Counted from the first letter of the stretch, positions 1-9,244 are shown. The stretch is 64,000 nt of DNA from JACCTH01 sp963761985 (GCA_963761985.1 CAVXIT010000013.1:372001-436000); one strand, 5' to 3'. Program-made: numbers and translations. Notes: generated from the sequence alone by a model not told the origin.

Positions 1-1
1 G

Positions 2-1144
2 TTCTTTGTCTTCTTCGAAGCGATCCTCATTCCCATGTATTTCATCATCGGGATATGGGGAGGCGAGAGACGGGTCTATGCCGCCATCAAGTTCTTCCTT
101 TACACCGCGTTCGGGTCGGCGTTGATGCTGGCGGCGATCATCGCCCTAGCAGTCCTCGAACAGCGCCAAACCGGAGTGACTTCGTTCGCCTACACGGACC
201 TGCTCGATCTCAGCCTGAACCCCACGACGGCGCGATGGCTATTCGGAGCCTTTGCCCTGGCCTTCGCCATCAAAGTGCCGATGTTCCCGCTCCACACCTG
301 GCTGCCCGATGCTCATGTCGAGGCGCCGACCGCCGGATCAGTTTTGCTGGCTGCAGTCCTGTTGAAACTGGGAACCTACGGGCTGGTCCGCTTCAACCTC
401 GGACTCTTCCCTCAAGCGTCGGTGGACTTTGTTCCGGTGATGGCGGTGCTGGCGGTGATTGGCATCGTCTACGGGGCGGTCGTGGCCATCGTCCAACCCG
501 ATCTGAAGAAACTCGTCGCGTATTCGTCGGTGTCGCACCTCGGATTCATCGTGTTGGGCACCTTCGCCCTCACCTCAGGCGGATTGGTGGGAGGTTTGAT
601 CCAAAACATCAATCACGGCATCACCACCGGAGCACTGTTCCTCCTGGTGGGCATGATTTACGACCGACGGCACACGAAACGCATCGCGGACTTCGGCGGC
701 CTCAGCCAGGTCATGCCGATCTTTGCCGGCGTGTTCCTATTCACCGCATTCGCCTCGATCGGTTTGCCGGGACTGAACGGATTCATCGGCGAGTTCATGG
801 TCTTGATTGGCTCATTCCCAACTCTGCCGGTGTACACGATCGTCGCGGCTTCGGGGGTCGTCCTGGCGGCGATCTATCTCCTCTGGGCATATGAGCGGGC
901 GTTCACTGGTATCCCCGACAAGCCCGAGAACCAGGGCCTGACCGACCTCAACTTGCGGGAGAAGCTGATCCTCGCTCCGCTGGTCATCCTCATGCTTGTC
1001 CTGGGCCTCTACCCGAAGGTGCTGCTCGATCGCGTCCAGCCCTCAGCCGAGGCGATCCTCGATCGCATCGAGGCCTCGACGGACTACGTGGTGCCTGAGC
1101 CCGGCCGCATCGAGCATGTGCTGGTGATGGGGGAGGGCGAGTGA
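2..1144 (+). CDS. nuoM: NADH-quinone oxidoreductase subunit M, copy 1 (5' end missing)
   Basis: Antiporter-like proton-pumping membrane subunit of respiratory complex I. The reading frame is open from base 2, so the true start lies upstream of the window and about the first quarter is missing. Visible family signatures are IPMYFIIGIWG at the start, MFPLHTWLPDAHVEAPT (about residues 94-110 of the fragment) and the LVAYSSVSHLGF segment near residue 171, followed by several more hydrophobic helices. It overlaps the next gene, nuoN, by four bases (GTGA), indicating translational coupling. A second complete nuoM lies at 31236, so this belongs to a separate complex I set or a related pump. Identity as a NuoM/MrpD-type subunit is secure; which complex it serves cannot be decided from this fragment. 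Confidence 0.93.
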   Translation, partial: FFVFFEAILIPMYFIIGIWGGERRVYAAIKFFLYTAFGSALMLAAIIALAVLEQRQTGVTSFAYTDLLDLSLNPTTARWLFGAFALAFAIKVPMFPLHTWLPDAHVEAPTAGSVLLAAVLLKLGTYGLVRFNLGLFPQASVDFVPVMAVLAVIGIVYGAVVAIVQPDLKKLVAYSSVSHLGFIVLGTFALTSGGLVGGLIQNINHGITTGALFLLVGMIYDRRHTKRIADFGGLSQVMPIFAGVFLFTAFASIGLPGLNGFIGEFMVLIGSFPTLPVYTIVAASGVVLAAIYLLWAYERAFTGIPDKPENQGLTDLNLREKLILAPLVILMLVLGLYPKVLLDRVQPSAEAILDRIEASTDYVVPEPGRIEHVLVMGEGE

Positions 1145-2610
1145 TTCAGCCGCCCGAGATCAACTGGTTTGCGCTCCTGCCGATGATCGCCTTGGGCCTC
1201 GGCGCAGCCCTGGTGCTGCTGGTTGACGTCCAGCTGAAGCCGCATCCCCGCTGGCTGGTGCGACTCGGCGTGGCCATCCTTGTCGCCACCGCGGGCGGGT
1301 CATTGCTCCAGGGGTGGTGGCTGCGACGGCTTGAAGCGGGCGAGGTCACCGGGACCGTGACGCCTTTTGGTGCTTTGCTCATCATGGATCGCTTTGCGAT
1401 TTTCGGCACACTCTTATTGGTGGCGATTGCGATCCTGAGCCTCGGCGCCGGTCAACGATTCCTGGTGAGCCTCGGCCGCCGCGCGGCGGAGGCAATCGCG
1501 CTCCTGCTCCTCTCGACCGCCGGCTTTGCTCTTCTTTTGTCGACGACGCAATTGGTGATGATGTTTCTTGGCCTCGAGATCGGCTCGATCAGCTTGTACG
1601 TAGTCGCCGGGCTTTCCCGGCAGGAGCGCCAGTCGGAAGAGGCGGCAATCAAATACTTCCTCCTGGGATCCTTCGCATCTGCGATTTTTATCTACGGAGT
1701 CGCGTTGGTCTTTGCCGCCACAGGTTCGCTGCAGCTATTTGAACAACAACAGCTCCTGCGCCAAGTGATCTTTTTCAAGCCCGGTGTGCTGCTGGTTGGA
1801 CTGGCCCTCTTGATTGTGGGGCTCGCCTTCAAAGTGACGGCCGCGCCATTTCACGGTTGGGCGCCGGATGTCTATCAGGGTGCACCCGCCGGCATGGTCG
1901 GCTTCATGGCCGCGGCCGCGAAGGTCGGCGGATTCGCTGCGCTGGCCCGGATCATGGCAACCGCCTTCGAGGGATATATCGAGGTATGGGGAACCGTCGT
2001 GGCCGCGATCGCAATTCTCTCGATGGTTGTCGGCTCGTTTCTAGCGGTCGTCCAGACCGACTTCCGGCGACTCCTTGCCTATTCCGGTGTCGCCCATGCA
2101 GGGTTCATCCTCACGGGAATTGTTGCTGGCGAGGCCGGGGTCGGCTCCATTTGGTTCTATCTCGCGGTGTATGCGGTGCAACTGGTGGGCGCATACGCGA
2201 TAGTCGCCGCGGTCAGCGGACCTGCATCGGCTGGGTCGCCGATTAGTGCATACAGCGGCTTGGCCAAGCGCCAGCCGATGTTGGCCAATGGGCTGACCGT
2301 TCTCCTTCTCGGGATGGCCGGGATCCCGCTCACCTCGGGCTTCATCGCCAAATTCGGAGTCTTTCAGGATGCATTCCGAGCAGGGTTCGGCTGGTTGGTC
2401 GTGGTGGCTGTGCTGGCTTCGGTCGTATCGTTCTTCATCTACCTGCGGGTGGTTGTCGCCATGTACATGCAGGATCCCGCCGAGAGCGAGTCGTTGACTG
2501 TCACTGTCCCTGTGCGACTGGTGGTGTGGACGGCTCTCGGCATGACCCTGGTGCTCGGGTTGCTGCCGGTGCCGCTGCTGCGGCTCACCGCTCTCGCGCT
2601 CCCGCTTTGA
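1141..2610 (+). CDS. nuoN: NADH-quinone oxidoreductase subunit N, copy 1
   Basis: Antiporter-like membrane subunit of complex I, 489 aa with about 14 hydrophobic segments. It contains the AAPFHGWAPDVYQGAPAGM loop typical of NuoN and the LLAYSGVAHAGF segment near residues 311-322. The GTG start overlaps the nuoM stop by four bases. It is a diverged paralogue of the nuoN at 32853. Its stop overlaps the proposed TTG start of the bactofilin-like gene, so the complex I operon continues into genes with no known role in respiration. Confidence 0.93.
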   Translation: MIQPPEINWFALLPMIALGLGAALVLLVDVQLKPHPRWLVRLGVAILVATAGGSLLQGWWLRRLEAGEVTGTVTPFGALLIMDRFAIFGTLLLVAIAILSLGAGQRFLVSLGRRAAEAIALLLLSTAGFALLLSTTQLVMMFLGLEIGSISLYVVAGLSRQERQSEEAAIKYFLLGSFASAIFIYGVALVFAATGSLQLFEQQQLLRQVIFFKPGVLLVGLALLIVGLAFKVTAAPFHGWAPDVYQGAPAGMVGFMAAAAKVGGFAALARIMATAFEGYIEVWGTVVAAIAILSMVVGSFLAVVQTDFRRLLAYSGVAHAGFILTGIVAGEAGVGSIWFYLAVYAVQLVGAYAIVAAVSGPASAGSPISAYSGLAKRQPMLANGLTVLLLGMAGIPLTSGFIAKFGVFQDAFRAGFGWLVVVAVLASVVSFFIYLRVVVAMYMQDPAESESLTVTVPVRLVVWTALGMTLVLGLLPVPLLRLTALALPL

Positions 2611-3737
2611 AGAAACTCCTTCCAGGCCTCGTAGCCGTTCTACTGATTTGCCTGTTGGCTATCCCGCTCATCGCCCAGGCCGAAACGACTCAGTCTGATT
2701 TCGTTCTGGTCCGCGAAGGCGAGGTGGTGACCGAGGACCTGATCGCGGCCGGCAATTCTGTTCAAGTCGATGGAACGATTGAGGGAGACCTGGTCGCGGC
2801 CGCTTTTGAGCGAGTGGTTATCAACGGCGAAGTCACAGGCGACGTGCTAGCTATCTCCGGACGAGTCGAGGTCAACGGGACGGTCGGCGGCTCGGTCCGG
2901 GCAAGTGCTGGGACGGTCCTCGTCACGGGAACCGTCGGCGAAGACCTGGCTCTCGCCGCCTGGACGACGATGGTCGAACCGTCCGCCAGTATTGGGCGTG
3001 ACGTGATCGTCTTCGGCAGGCAGGGGACGGTGGCAGGACAGGTCGGCCGTGACGTGACCGGGCGTTTCTCGAACCTGACGCTCAACGCCAATGTCGATGG
3101 ATCCGTCGAGGTGACTACTTCGCGGTTCACGGTCGGGCAAGGCACTCAGGTTGTCGGCGAGATTGCGTATCGCTCGTCCCGCGACGCGGTGATCGAGGCG
3201 CAGGATCCGGGAGGGGAGATCATCCATCGTTTCCCGCTTCGTCCCAACATCCGCGTGACCGCTCTCCTCTTCTTGACCTACGGTTTGCTGGCGTTGCTGC
3301 TCCTGGCGGGTGGCCTGGTAGCGAGCCACTACTGGCCGGAGCGAATCGAGCGAGCAGTAGGCGCGGCCCGCAGACCTATGACCACCTGGCTCGCCGGCGT
3401 CGGCGTGGCCTTTTCGCCCTTGCTGGTGGTTGGCCTGTTGGCTGCGTTCCTGGCTTTCTCACCGGCTGCTGCGGCGATCCCGCTTGCGATTGTCTTCCTG
3501 CCGCTTGCCATCGGTCTCGCCGGATTCGTCATGTTGGGAGGTCTCACGGGAATGGTCCCGGTGGCCGGTGCGATCGGGAGGCAGCTCCGTCCTCGCTTTT
3601 CCCTGCCTGCCGCGATTCTCGTCGGGCTTCTGATCGTGGTGGTTGTGGCGCTCATCCCGATCGCTCGCTGGCTGATCCCCGCCGTCGGAGTACCGGTCGG
3701 GCTGGGCTCCTGGTTAGCGCGGGAGAGAACGCCGTGA
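2607..3737 (+). CDS. bactofilin-like polymer-forming membrane protein
   Basis: 376 aa from a TTG start at 2607 that overlaps the nuoN stop (TTGA). An in-frame start further upstream would lie wholly inside nuoN and lacks a signal peptide. From 2607 the protein opens with KK and a hydrophobic stretch ending AQA, a good signal peptide or anchor. Residues about 30-190 are a run of short repeats with alternating Val and Gly-Asp (such as GDLVAA, GDVLAIS, GSVRAS, GRDV), the pattern of the right-handed beta-helix of bactofilins (polymer-forming cytoskeletal proteins). The C-terminal half has four to five membrane helices. A scaffold on the outer face of the membrane is plausible; function is not established. 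Its stop overlaps the next start by four bases (GTGA). Confidence 0.75.
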   Translation: MKKLLPGLVAVLLICLLAIPLIAQAETTQSDFVLVREGEVVTEDLIAAGNSVQVDGTIEGDLVAAAFERVVINGEVTGDVLAISGRVEVNGTVGGSVRASAGTVLVTGTVGEDLALAAWTTMVEPSASIGRDVIVFGRQGTVAGQVGRDVTGRFSNLTLNANVDGSVEVTTSRFTVGQGTQVVGEIAYRSSRDAVIEAQDPGGEIIHRFPLRPNIRVTALLFLTYGLLALLLLAGGLVASHYWPERIERAVGAARRPMTTWLAGVGVAFSPLLVVGLLAAFLAFSPAAAAIPLAIVFLPLAIGLAGFVMLGGLTGMVPVAGAIGRQLRPRFSLPAAILVGLLIVVVVALIPIARWLIPAVGVPVGLGSWLARERTP

Positions 3738-5017
3738 GCTCCTCGGTCTTTCATCGCGCCACCCAGCCGCTGCAGGCGGCTTCTGCGGAGGGCTGTTGGA
3801 TCACTGACGCCGAAGGCCGTCGCTATCTGGACGCGGCTGGAGGCGCGATCGTGACCGGCATTGGCCACGGTCGCACCGAAATTGTCGAGGCAATCGCGGC
3901 GCAGATGCGCAAGGTGGAGTTTGTGCACGCCTCGGTGTTCACGACCGAGGTTCTAGAGAAATACTGCTTCTCCCTGGCAGCTTTGGCACCGATGGCCGGG
4001 GCGAAAATCTATCCAGTCTCCGGCGGCTCCGAGGCCACCGAGACCGTGTTAAAGATGGCGCGGGCTTATCAACTCGTCCGAGGGAGACCGCAGCGCACAA
4101 CGGTCCTGGCACGTGAGGGCAGCTATCACGGCAACACCCTCGGCGCGCTCGATCTGTCCGGCCGACCGGCGTTGCGCCAACCCTATGAACCGTGGTTGGG
4201 ACGATTCGTTCAACTCTCGGAAGCCGACGACCCCGAAGTCCTGGAGGAAATGATCATCGCCCGCGACGACGTTGCCGCCGTCATGCTGGAGCCGATCAGT
4301 GGAGCCTCGCGGGCGGGAGCGGTTCCTCCCGTCGGGTACTGGCCGGCCGTGGCCGAGATCTGCCGGCGCCATGACGTGCTGCTCATCGCCGATGAGGTGA
4401 TGACCGGCTTTGGCCGCACGGGGAAGTGGTTTGGGGTGGAGCACTGGGGTGTCTCGCCCGATCTTCTGACCGCCGGCAAGGGCGCCTCCTCTGGCTACTG
4501 GCCAATCGGTCTCGCTTTCGCTTCCGGGTCAGTATTTGACGCGATCGGTGCTGACTTCGTCCACGGCTTCACCTTCTCCCACCACCCAGTTGGTGCGGCT
4601 GTCGGCCAAGCAGTGCTCGACATCATCACCCGAGAGCGATTGGTCGACGCCGCCGAAACGAAAGGAAAGCGGCTGCGGTCGGCGCTGGCCGATGCTCTCC
4701 CCGGCGTCGAGGTCAGAGGCCGGGGGTTGCTGGTCGGGGTCGTATGGGAGTCCGCCCAAGTTGGAATGACATGGGGCACCAGGGCCATCGTCGAAAGTGC
4801 CCGTCGACAGGGTCTGCTCGTTTACCCCGCCGCGATCGAAAACGCGATCGTGCTTGGACCACCACTAACGATCGACGACGCGGAAATCGACGAGTTGGTC
4901 GACCGCTTGGTCGCCGCGGTGACGCCCCACAGGCGTTCCGGGCCGAGGTTTAGCCAGCGGGCTCTAACTAGATTGCAAAGGAATGACCCTCGACGCCTTC
5001 GGGCGCCCGCTGCATGA
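3734..5017 (+). CDS. class III PLP-dependent aminotransferase
   Basis: 427 aa fold-type I, class III aminotransferase (the omega-aminotransferase, GABA and ornithine group). Seen: the cofactor-binding SGGSEATE near 97-104, DEVMTGFGRTGKWF near 220-233, and the PLP-binding Lys in TAGKGASSGYWP at about residue 249. Substrate cannot be read from the sequence; neighbours (complex I, moaA) give no pathway. GTG start overlaps the upstream stop by four bases. Its last 35 bases overlap moaA in another frame, so the C-terminal tail (after about residue 415) may be a recent read-through extension. Confidence 0.85.
   Translation: MSSSVFHRATQPLQAASAEGCWITDAEGRRYLDAAGGAIVTGIGHGRTEIVEAIAAQMRKVEFVHASVFTTEVLEKYCFSLAALAPMAGAKIYPVSGGSEATETVLKMARAYQLVRGRPQRTTVLAREGSYHGNTLGALDLSGRPALRQPYEPWLGRFVQLSEADDPEVLEEMIIARDDVAAVMLEPISGASRAGAVPPVGYWPAVAEICRRHDVLLIADEVMTGFGRTGKWFGVEHWGVSPDLLTAGKGASSGYWPIGLAFASGSVFDAIGADFVHGFTFSHHPVGAAVGQAVLDIITRERLVDAAETKGKRLRSALADALPGVEVRGRGLLVGVVWESAQVGMTWGTRAIVESARRQGLLVYPAAIENAIVLGPPLTIDDAEIDELVDRLVAAVTPHRRSGPRFSQRALTRLQRNDPRRLRAPAA
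4969..4974 (+). promoter_or_regulatory. -10 hexamer of moaA
   Basis: TAGATT ends 8 bases before the moaA ATG, and an AAAGGA motif lies in between. It sits inside the 3' end of the aminotransferase gene, suggesting moaA can be transcribed independently of the operon upstream. No clear -35 box is visible. Confidence 0.45.
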
Positions 5018-5990
5018 TCTCCGCATCTCGGTAACCGATAGGTGCAACTTCCGTTGCACCTATTGCATGCCCAAGGAGATCTTTGGACGGGATTTCGAGT
5101 TCTTGTCCCGGGACCTGGTCCTTTCCTTCGAAGAGATCGAAAGGATTACGGCCGCATTCGTGCGAGCCGGAGTGCGCAAACTCCGCATCACCGGGGGTGA
5201 GCCGCTGGTGCGCAAAGGCGTCGAAAGCCTCATCGCCCGCCTGGCAGTCATGCCGGGAGTGGACGATCTCACGCTGACCACCAATGGCTCGCTCTTGGAG
5301 CGGAAGGCCGAGGCGCTCAAGCAAGCGGGTCTCCAACGGATCACGGTCTCGCTCGATTCCATGGACGACACCGTGTTCATGGCGATGAACGACGTCGGGT
5401 TCCCGGTCCAGTCGGTCCTGGACGGCATCGCCGCGGCCAATGCTGTTGGACTTAACCCGATCAAGATCAACATGGTCGTCAAACGAGGCGTGAATGATCA
5501 GTCGGTGGTCGATGTCGCCCGGCACTTTCGCGGGAGCGGGCACATCGTGCGATTCATCGAGTACATGGATGTCGGTACCACCAATGGCTGGCGGCTCGAC
5601 GATGTCGTGTCCGGTCGGGAAATCGTCGAAGCGGTCAGTGCCGAGTTCCCCCTCGAGCCCGTCGATCCCGATTACCGCGGGGAGGTGGCCCAGCGCTATC
5701 GCTATGTCGACGGAGCCGGCGAAATTGGCGTAATCACTTCGGTGACTCAGCCCTTCTGCGCTGATTGCACCCGGGCCCGGATTTCGGCCGAGGGAAAGCT
5801 CTACACCTGCCTATTCGCCACTGGCGGCACCGACCTGCGCGAAGTGATTCGCTCAGGTGCGACCGACGAGCAGCTCGACGCGACGATCGCACGCGTCTGG
5901 AGCGTGCGCCGCGATCGGTATTCCGAAATAAGGACTGAGCAAACAGTTCGTATCCGCCCCAAAGTCGAGATGAGCTACATCGGCGGCTGA
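4983..5990 (+). CDS. moaA: GTP 3',8-cyclase MoaA
   Basis: Radical SAM enzyme for the first step of molybdenum cofactor synthesis, converting GTP to 3',8-cyclo-GTP. 335 aa, normal length. The SAM [4Fe-4S] motif CNFRCTYC is at residues 21-28, and the C-terminal cluster motif FCADCTRARIS...CLF is near 257-275. The chain ends in the GG dipeptide that is essential in MoaA. The ATG start carries an AAAGGA ribosome site. It converges on mobA with a 16-base overlap, so the two cofactor genes are adjacent but in opposite directions. Confidence 0.97.
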   Translation: MTLDAFGRPLHDLRISVTDRCNFRCTYCMPKEIFGRDFEFLSRDLVLSFEEIERITAAFVRAGVRKLRITGGEPLVRKGVESLIARLAVMPGVDDLTLTTNGSLLERKAEALKQAGLQRITVSLDSMDDTVFMAMNDVGFPVQSVLDGIAAANAVGLNPIKINMVVKRGVNDQSVVDVARHFRGSGHIVRFIEYMDVGTTNGWRLDDVVSGREIVEAVSAEFPLEPVDPDYRGEVAQRYRYVDGAGEIGVITSVTQPFCADCTRARISAEGKLYTCLFATGGTDLREVIRSGATDEQLDATIARVWSVRRDRYSEIRTEQTVRIRPKVEMSYIGG

Positions 5991-6514
5991 GGCGGACCGA
6001 AGCGTTCGAGCCCTTGCTCGAGATCTTGGGGCCGGTCAATCGAAAACCACGAGCGTCCGTCCTCACCCCAGGTGGACCAGGTTTCGGAATCGACGTGGCT
6101 CGATTTTTCGGCGACTGATTGCAACGACCCGTCGTTCCGTCCCAGGTCGAGATTCCGGGAGTAGCGGGCACAGGTGACCTGGGCCACACCCTGGTCGTAC
6201 GGCACCGCGGTGCTCTGCAGCCGGGCAAGCTCGGAAAGCGTCGACACCCGCACCCAGGGCTGGTCGACCGCGACCAGCAACACATCGTCATCCATTGCAA
6301 GCGCCGCTGCCAGTCCGGCCAATGGGCCGGCAAAGTCAGGGTGGTCGTCTAGTCGTTCACGGCCTTCCCAGTTGCGCCCCGAGATCACCACTGGACAGAC
6401 GGTTTCAAGCGCCCCAACGACCCAGGCAATGAGAGGTTGTCCGGCGAGTTCGACGGTCGCCTTGTCGACTCCCATCCTCCGGCTCGCTCCTCCTGCCAGC
6501 ACCACACCAATCAC
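5975..6514 (-). CDS. mobA: molybdenum cofactor guanylyltransferase MobA
   Basis: 179 aa nucleotidyltransferase that attaches GMP to molybdopterin to make the MGD cofactor of DMSO-reductase-type molybdoenzymes. The N-terminal signature VVLAGGASRRMGVDKA is intact (residues about 4-19) and the metal-binding VAVDQPW motif follows near residue 80. GTG start with an AGAGGA ribosome site 8 bases upstream on the minus strand. It converges on moaA and its end overlaps it. With moaA it implies that the cell makes molybdoenzymes, none of which is encoded here. Confidence 0.93.
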   Translation of the reverse strand: MIGVVLAGGASRRMGVDKATVELAGQPLIAWVVGALETVCPVVISGRNWEGRERLDDHPDFAGPLAGLAAALAMDDDVLLVAVDQPWVRVSTLSELARLQSTAVPYDQGVAQVTCARYSRNLDLGRNDGSLQSVAEKSSHVDSETWSTWGEDGRSWFSIDRPQDLEQGLERFGPPQPPM

Positions 6515-6537
6515 CTAATCATTCCTCTTGGGCATTC

Positions 6538-8058
6538 TTGCGTAGGATCGCGCCCCCAGATGAATCAGATTGGCCGGGGGAAAATACGCAAGAACGAGTG
6601 GAAGGGTTGCGCATCGGCGACGCCCGAGCGCGCTGGGTCCTCGTGGCGACGGTCGCGGCTTCGGCGATGGCGTTGCTCGATGCCACCGCGGTCAACCTTG
6701 CCCTGCCCCGAATCGGCGAAGAACTCGGTGCCACGTTTGGTGATCTCCAGTGGATCGTCAATGGCTACACGCTGGCCCTGGCCAGCCTCATCCTGCTTGG
6801 CGGATCGCTCGGTGATCGGCTGGGCCGGCGCCGGGTATTTCTGGTCGGGGCCGCCTGGTTCACGTTGGCCTCCGTTGCCTGCGCCTTGGCCCCGACGCCG
6901 ATACTCCTGATTGCGGCCCGGGTACTGCAAGGTGTCGGGGCGGCGCTCCTGACGCCCGGCAGCCTCTCCATTCTGCAGGCCTCCTTCGAACCCAGCGACC
7001 GGCCCAAGGCGATCGGCATCTGGTCGGGCTTCACCGGAGTTGGCGCGGCGATCGGTCCGTTTCTGGGTGGCTGGCTGGTCGAGGCCGCTTCGTGGCGGTG
7101 GATCTTTCTGATCAATATCCCTCTAGGGGCAGTCGTGCTTTGGGTCGGCAGAGCTCACATTCCTGAGACCAAGGATCCCGAGGCAGCAAGCGAACTCGAC
7201 TTTCCCGGGACGCTCCTCGGAATCGCCGCGCTCGCGCTTCTTACCCTCGGTCTGACCGATCAACAGTGGGTCGTGACGGGCGGGGGATTTGCAGCACTGG
7301 TGGCGTTCATAGTGGTGGAACGAGCGCGCTCCAATGCCCTCGTCCCTATGGAGATCTTCTCCTCCAGGACCTTCAGCGGCACCAACGCACTCACGCTCCT
7401 GCTCTATGGGGCGATGGGCGTCGTCTTCTTCATGCTCGGCCTCGTGCTGCAAGGTCCGCTGGGGTACACGCCACTCCAGGCTGGCATTGCCACGGTCCCT
7501 ATCACCATCTTGATGCTCGCTCTCTCGGCCCGCGCCGGCGTGCTTGGAGCACGGATCGGACCGCGGATTCCGATGACCGTAGGCCCGCTATTGGTCGCCG
7601 GGGCGATGCTGTTGATGACGCGGATCTCACCCGACAGTGGTTACTTCACGGGAGTTTTTCCAGCCGTGGTTCTCTTCGGCCTGGGGCTCGTCTTGACCGT
7701 GGCACCGCTCACCGCCACCGCCCTTGGCTCCGTTGCAGATCGCCACGCGGGGGTGGCCTCGGGTGTCAACAACGCCATCGCTCGCACCGGCCAGCTACTC
7801 GCGGTCGCCGCCATCCCCGCAATTGCCGGTTTTGCCGCCGATCAAGAAGTCGGCGAGGAGCAACTGCTCGGTGGCTTCGATCGAGTGCTGTGGGCCGCAG
7901 CCGCGGCCATCATCGTCGGCGCCGTCATCGCCTGGTTGACCGTCGGCATCCGTGAACCGGTCGACCATGAAGCCCCTGACCACCGTGAACAAGACCATGA
8001 GTGCTATCACTGCGGTGTCTCCGGCCCGCCGCCACGCCTCCAGTCCGGAGCACGGTGA
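6538..8058 (+). CDS. MFS transporter, DHA2 (EmrB/QacA) family
   Basis: Predicted 14-helix drug:H+ antiporter of the inner membrane. Motifs seen: LDATAVNLALPRIGEEL in helix 1 (motif D1 type), the loop 2-3 GSLGDRLGRRRVF (motif A) and GVGAAIGPFLGGWL (motif C, antiporter type) in helix 5. The longest frame begins at a TTG at 6538, but a GTG at 6598 or TTG at 6607 would still precede helix 1 and may be the real start; no convincing ribosome site decides it. The C-terminal tail is charged and His/Glu-rich. Substrate is unknown. Divergent from mobA with a 23-base gap. Confidence 0.88.
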   Translation: MRRIAPPDESDWPGENTQERVEGLRIGDARARWVLVATVAASAMALLDATAVNLALPRIGEELGATFGDLQWIVNGYTLALASLILLGGSLGDRLGRRRVFLVGAAWFTLASVACALAPTPILLIAARVLQGVGAALLTPGSLSILQASFEPSDRPKAIGIWSGFTGVGAAIGPFLGGWLVEAASWRWIFLINIPLGAVVLWVGRAHIPETKDPEAASELDFPGTLLGIAALALLTLGLTDQQWVVTGGGFAALVAFIVVERARSNALVPMEIFSSRTFSGTNALTLLLYGAMGVVFFMLGLVLQGPLGYTPLQAGIATVPITILMLALSARAGVLGARIGPRIPMTVGPLLVAGAMLLMTRISPDSGYFTGVFPAVVLFGLGLVLTVAPLTATALGSVADRHAGVASGVNNAIARTGQLLAVAAIPAIAGFAADQEVGEEQLLGGFDRVLWAAAAAIIVGAVIAWLTVGIREPVDHEAPDHREQDHECYHCGVSGPPPRLQSGAR

Positions 8059-8075
8059 CCCAGCGTTCGACTCAG

Positions 8076-9221
8076 CTAGGTGGGCCACCTACCCGCGCTT
8101 AGCTCGCGGGCGATGACGTTGCGTTGGATCTCTGAAGTGCCCTCGTAGATGCGCGGCGCCCTGACCTGCCGGTAAAGCTCGGCCAGCGGGTGATCATGCA
8201 CCAGCGCCCTCGCCCCCAGGATTTGCACCGCACCGTCCACCGCTCTTTGGGCGGTCTCGGTGGCATAGAGCTTCGCTGCAGCGGCGAGCGAGGTGAGTTG
8301 TTCTCTGTCTCCTCGATCGTGGGTGGCAGCCGCGCGATAGATGAGCAATTTGGCCGCCTCGATTTCGACCGACATGTCGGCCAACTGATGGCTTACAGCT
8401 TGGAAGTCGAGAATTGGACGGCCGAATGCTTTCCGGTCGTGGGCATGGTCGAGGGCCAGGTTGCGGGCAGCCTCTGCCATGCCGATGGCGAAGGCACCCA
8501 CCGAGGGTCGAAACAGATCGAGCGTTCTCATCGCGACCTCGAAGCCCCGGCCCGGGTCACCGATCATTTGACTGCGAGGGACGGGCACGGCATCGAAAGT
8601 CAGCGACCCGATGGGATGCGGAGCGACGAGCTCGAGCGCCTCGCCGGAGAGGCCCGGCGCATCGCCCTGGACCAGGAAGCAGCTAATTCCCTGGCGGCCA
8701 TCGGCAGGTTCGCTCCGAGCGAACACGGTGTAGAAGTCGGCGTCGGGGGCATTGGAGATGAAAGCCTTCTCCCCGGTGAGGCGAAAGCCGTCGGACCCGT
8801 CCACCTCCGCGCGGAGCTGGAGATGACCAGCATCGGATCCGGCGGCGAGCTCGGTGAGTGCAAACGCCGGCACTGCCTTTCCGCGACGGACCTCCGGAAT
8901 CCAACGGCGTCCTAGCTCATCGGAACCGGAAAGGATGATCGGATAGGCGCCTAAGCCCTGCATGGCCAAAGCCGTTTCGGCATGAGCCGATTGCCGGGCG
9001 ACGCCCTGGCGAAGCAGACATAGGTCGAGAGCGGAGATCTGGCCCTCGATCGGCAAGAGCCGATCGAGCAGGCCGCTCTTGGCCAACGCCGTGATCAATT
9101 CGCGGTTTACCCGGCCGGGTGAATTGGCGGCCAGGTTCGCCAATTCAGTTGCGACGGCTTCGGCCCGGGAGAGGAGCTCACGAGACTCGGGAGCGAGTTC
9201 GAAGCGGTCCACCGCCGGCAC
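8076..9221 (-). CDS. acyl-CoA dehydrogenase family protein
   Basis: 381 aa FAD-dependent acyl-CoA dehydrogenase fold. The C-terminal motif YEGTSEIQRNVIARELSAG carries the presumed catalytic Glu at about residue 360, and FALTELAAGSDAGHL plus the KAFISNAPDADFYTVFA segment match the flavin-binding middle domain. Divergently transcribed from an LLM oxidoreductase; the two -10 boxes overlap. Its place beside the anthraniloyl-CoA gene set suggests it acts on a ring-derived or alicyclic acyl-CoA, but that is inference. GTG start; a second GTG lies four codons inside. Confidence 0.92.
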   Translation of the reverse strand: MPAVDRFELAPESRELLSRAEAVATELANLAANSPGRVNRELITALAKSGLLDRLLPIEGQISALDLCLLRQGVARQSAHAETALAMQGLGAYPIILSGSDELGRRWIPEVRRGKAVPAFALTELAAGSDAGHLQLRAEVDGSDGFRLTGEKAFISNAPDADFYTVFARSEPADGRQGISCFLVQGDAPGLSGEALELVAPHPIGSLTFDAVPVPRSQMIGDPGRGFEVAMRTLDLFRPSVGAFAIGMAEAARNLALDHAHDRKAFGRPILDFQAVSHQLADMSVEIEAAKLLIYRAAATHDRGDREQLTSLAAAAKLYATETAQRAVDGAVQILGARALVHDHPLAELYRQVRAPRIYEGTSEIQRNVIARELSAGRWPT

Positions 9222-9227
9222 CCTACC

Positions 9228-9233
9228 GGCCTA
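9228..9233 (-). promoter_or_regulatory. minus-strand -10 hexamer of the acyl-CoA dehydrogenase gene
   Basis: Read on the minus strand this is TAGGCC, followed after six bases by the GTG start at 9221, a leaderless layout. It shares two bases of a CTAG core with the plus-strand -10 at 9232. The last base is C rather than the usual T, so it is weaker than its partner. Confidence 0.4.
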
Positions 9234-9237
9234 GCCT
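9232..9237 (+). promoter_or_regulatory. -10 hexamer of the LLM oxidoreductase operon
   Basis: TAGCCT followed by 7 bases and the ATG at 9245. Transcription would begin at or next to the start codon, giving a leaderless mRNA; no Shine-Dalgarno sequence is present. It overlaps the minus-strand -10 of the divergent gene. Confidence 0.5.
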
Positions 9238-9244
9238 CGGAACC

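Noticed and set aside
55..894. 279-codon frame overlapping nuoM copy 1
   Set aside because: Arg/His-rich shadow frame of a membrane protein gene, with no recognisable family.
2526..2606. Upstream start for the bactofilin-like gene
   Set aside because: It lies inside nuoN, adds a non-hydrophobic stretch before the signal peptide, and breaks the 4-base overlap pattern.
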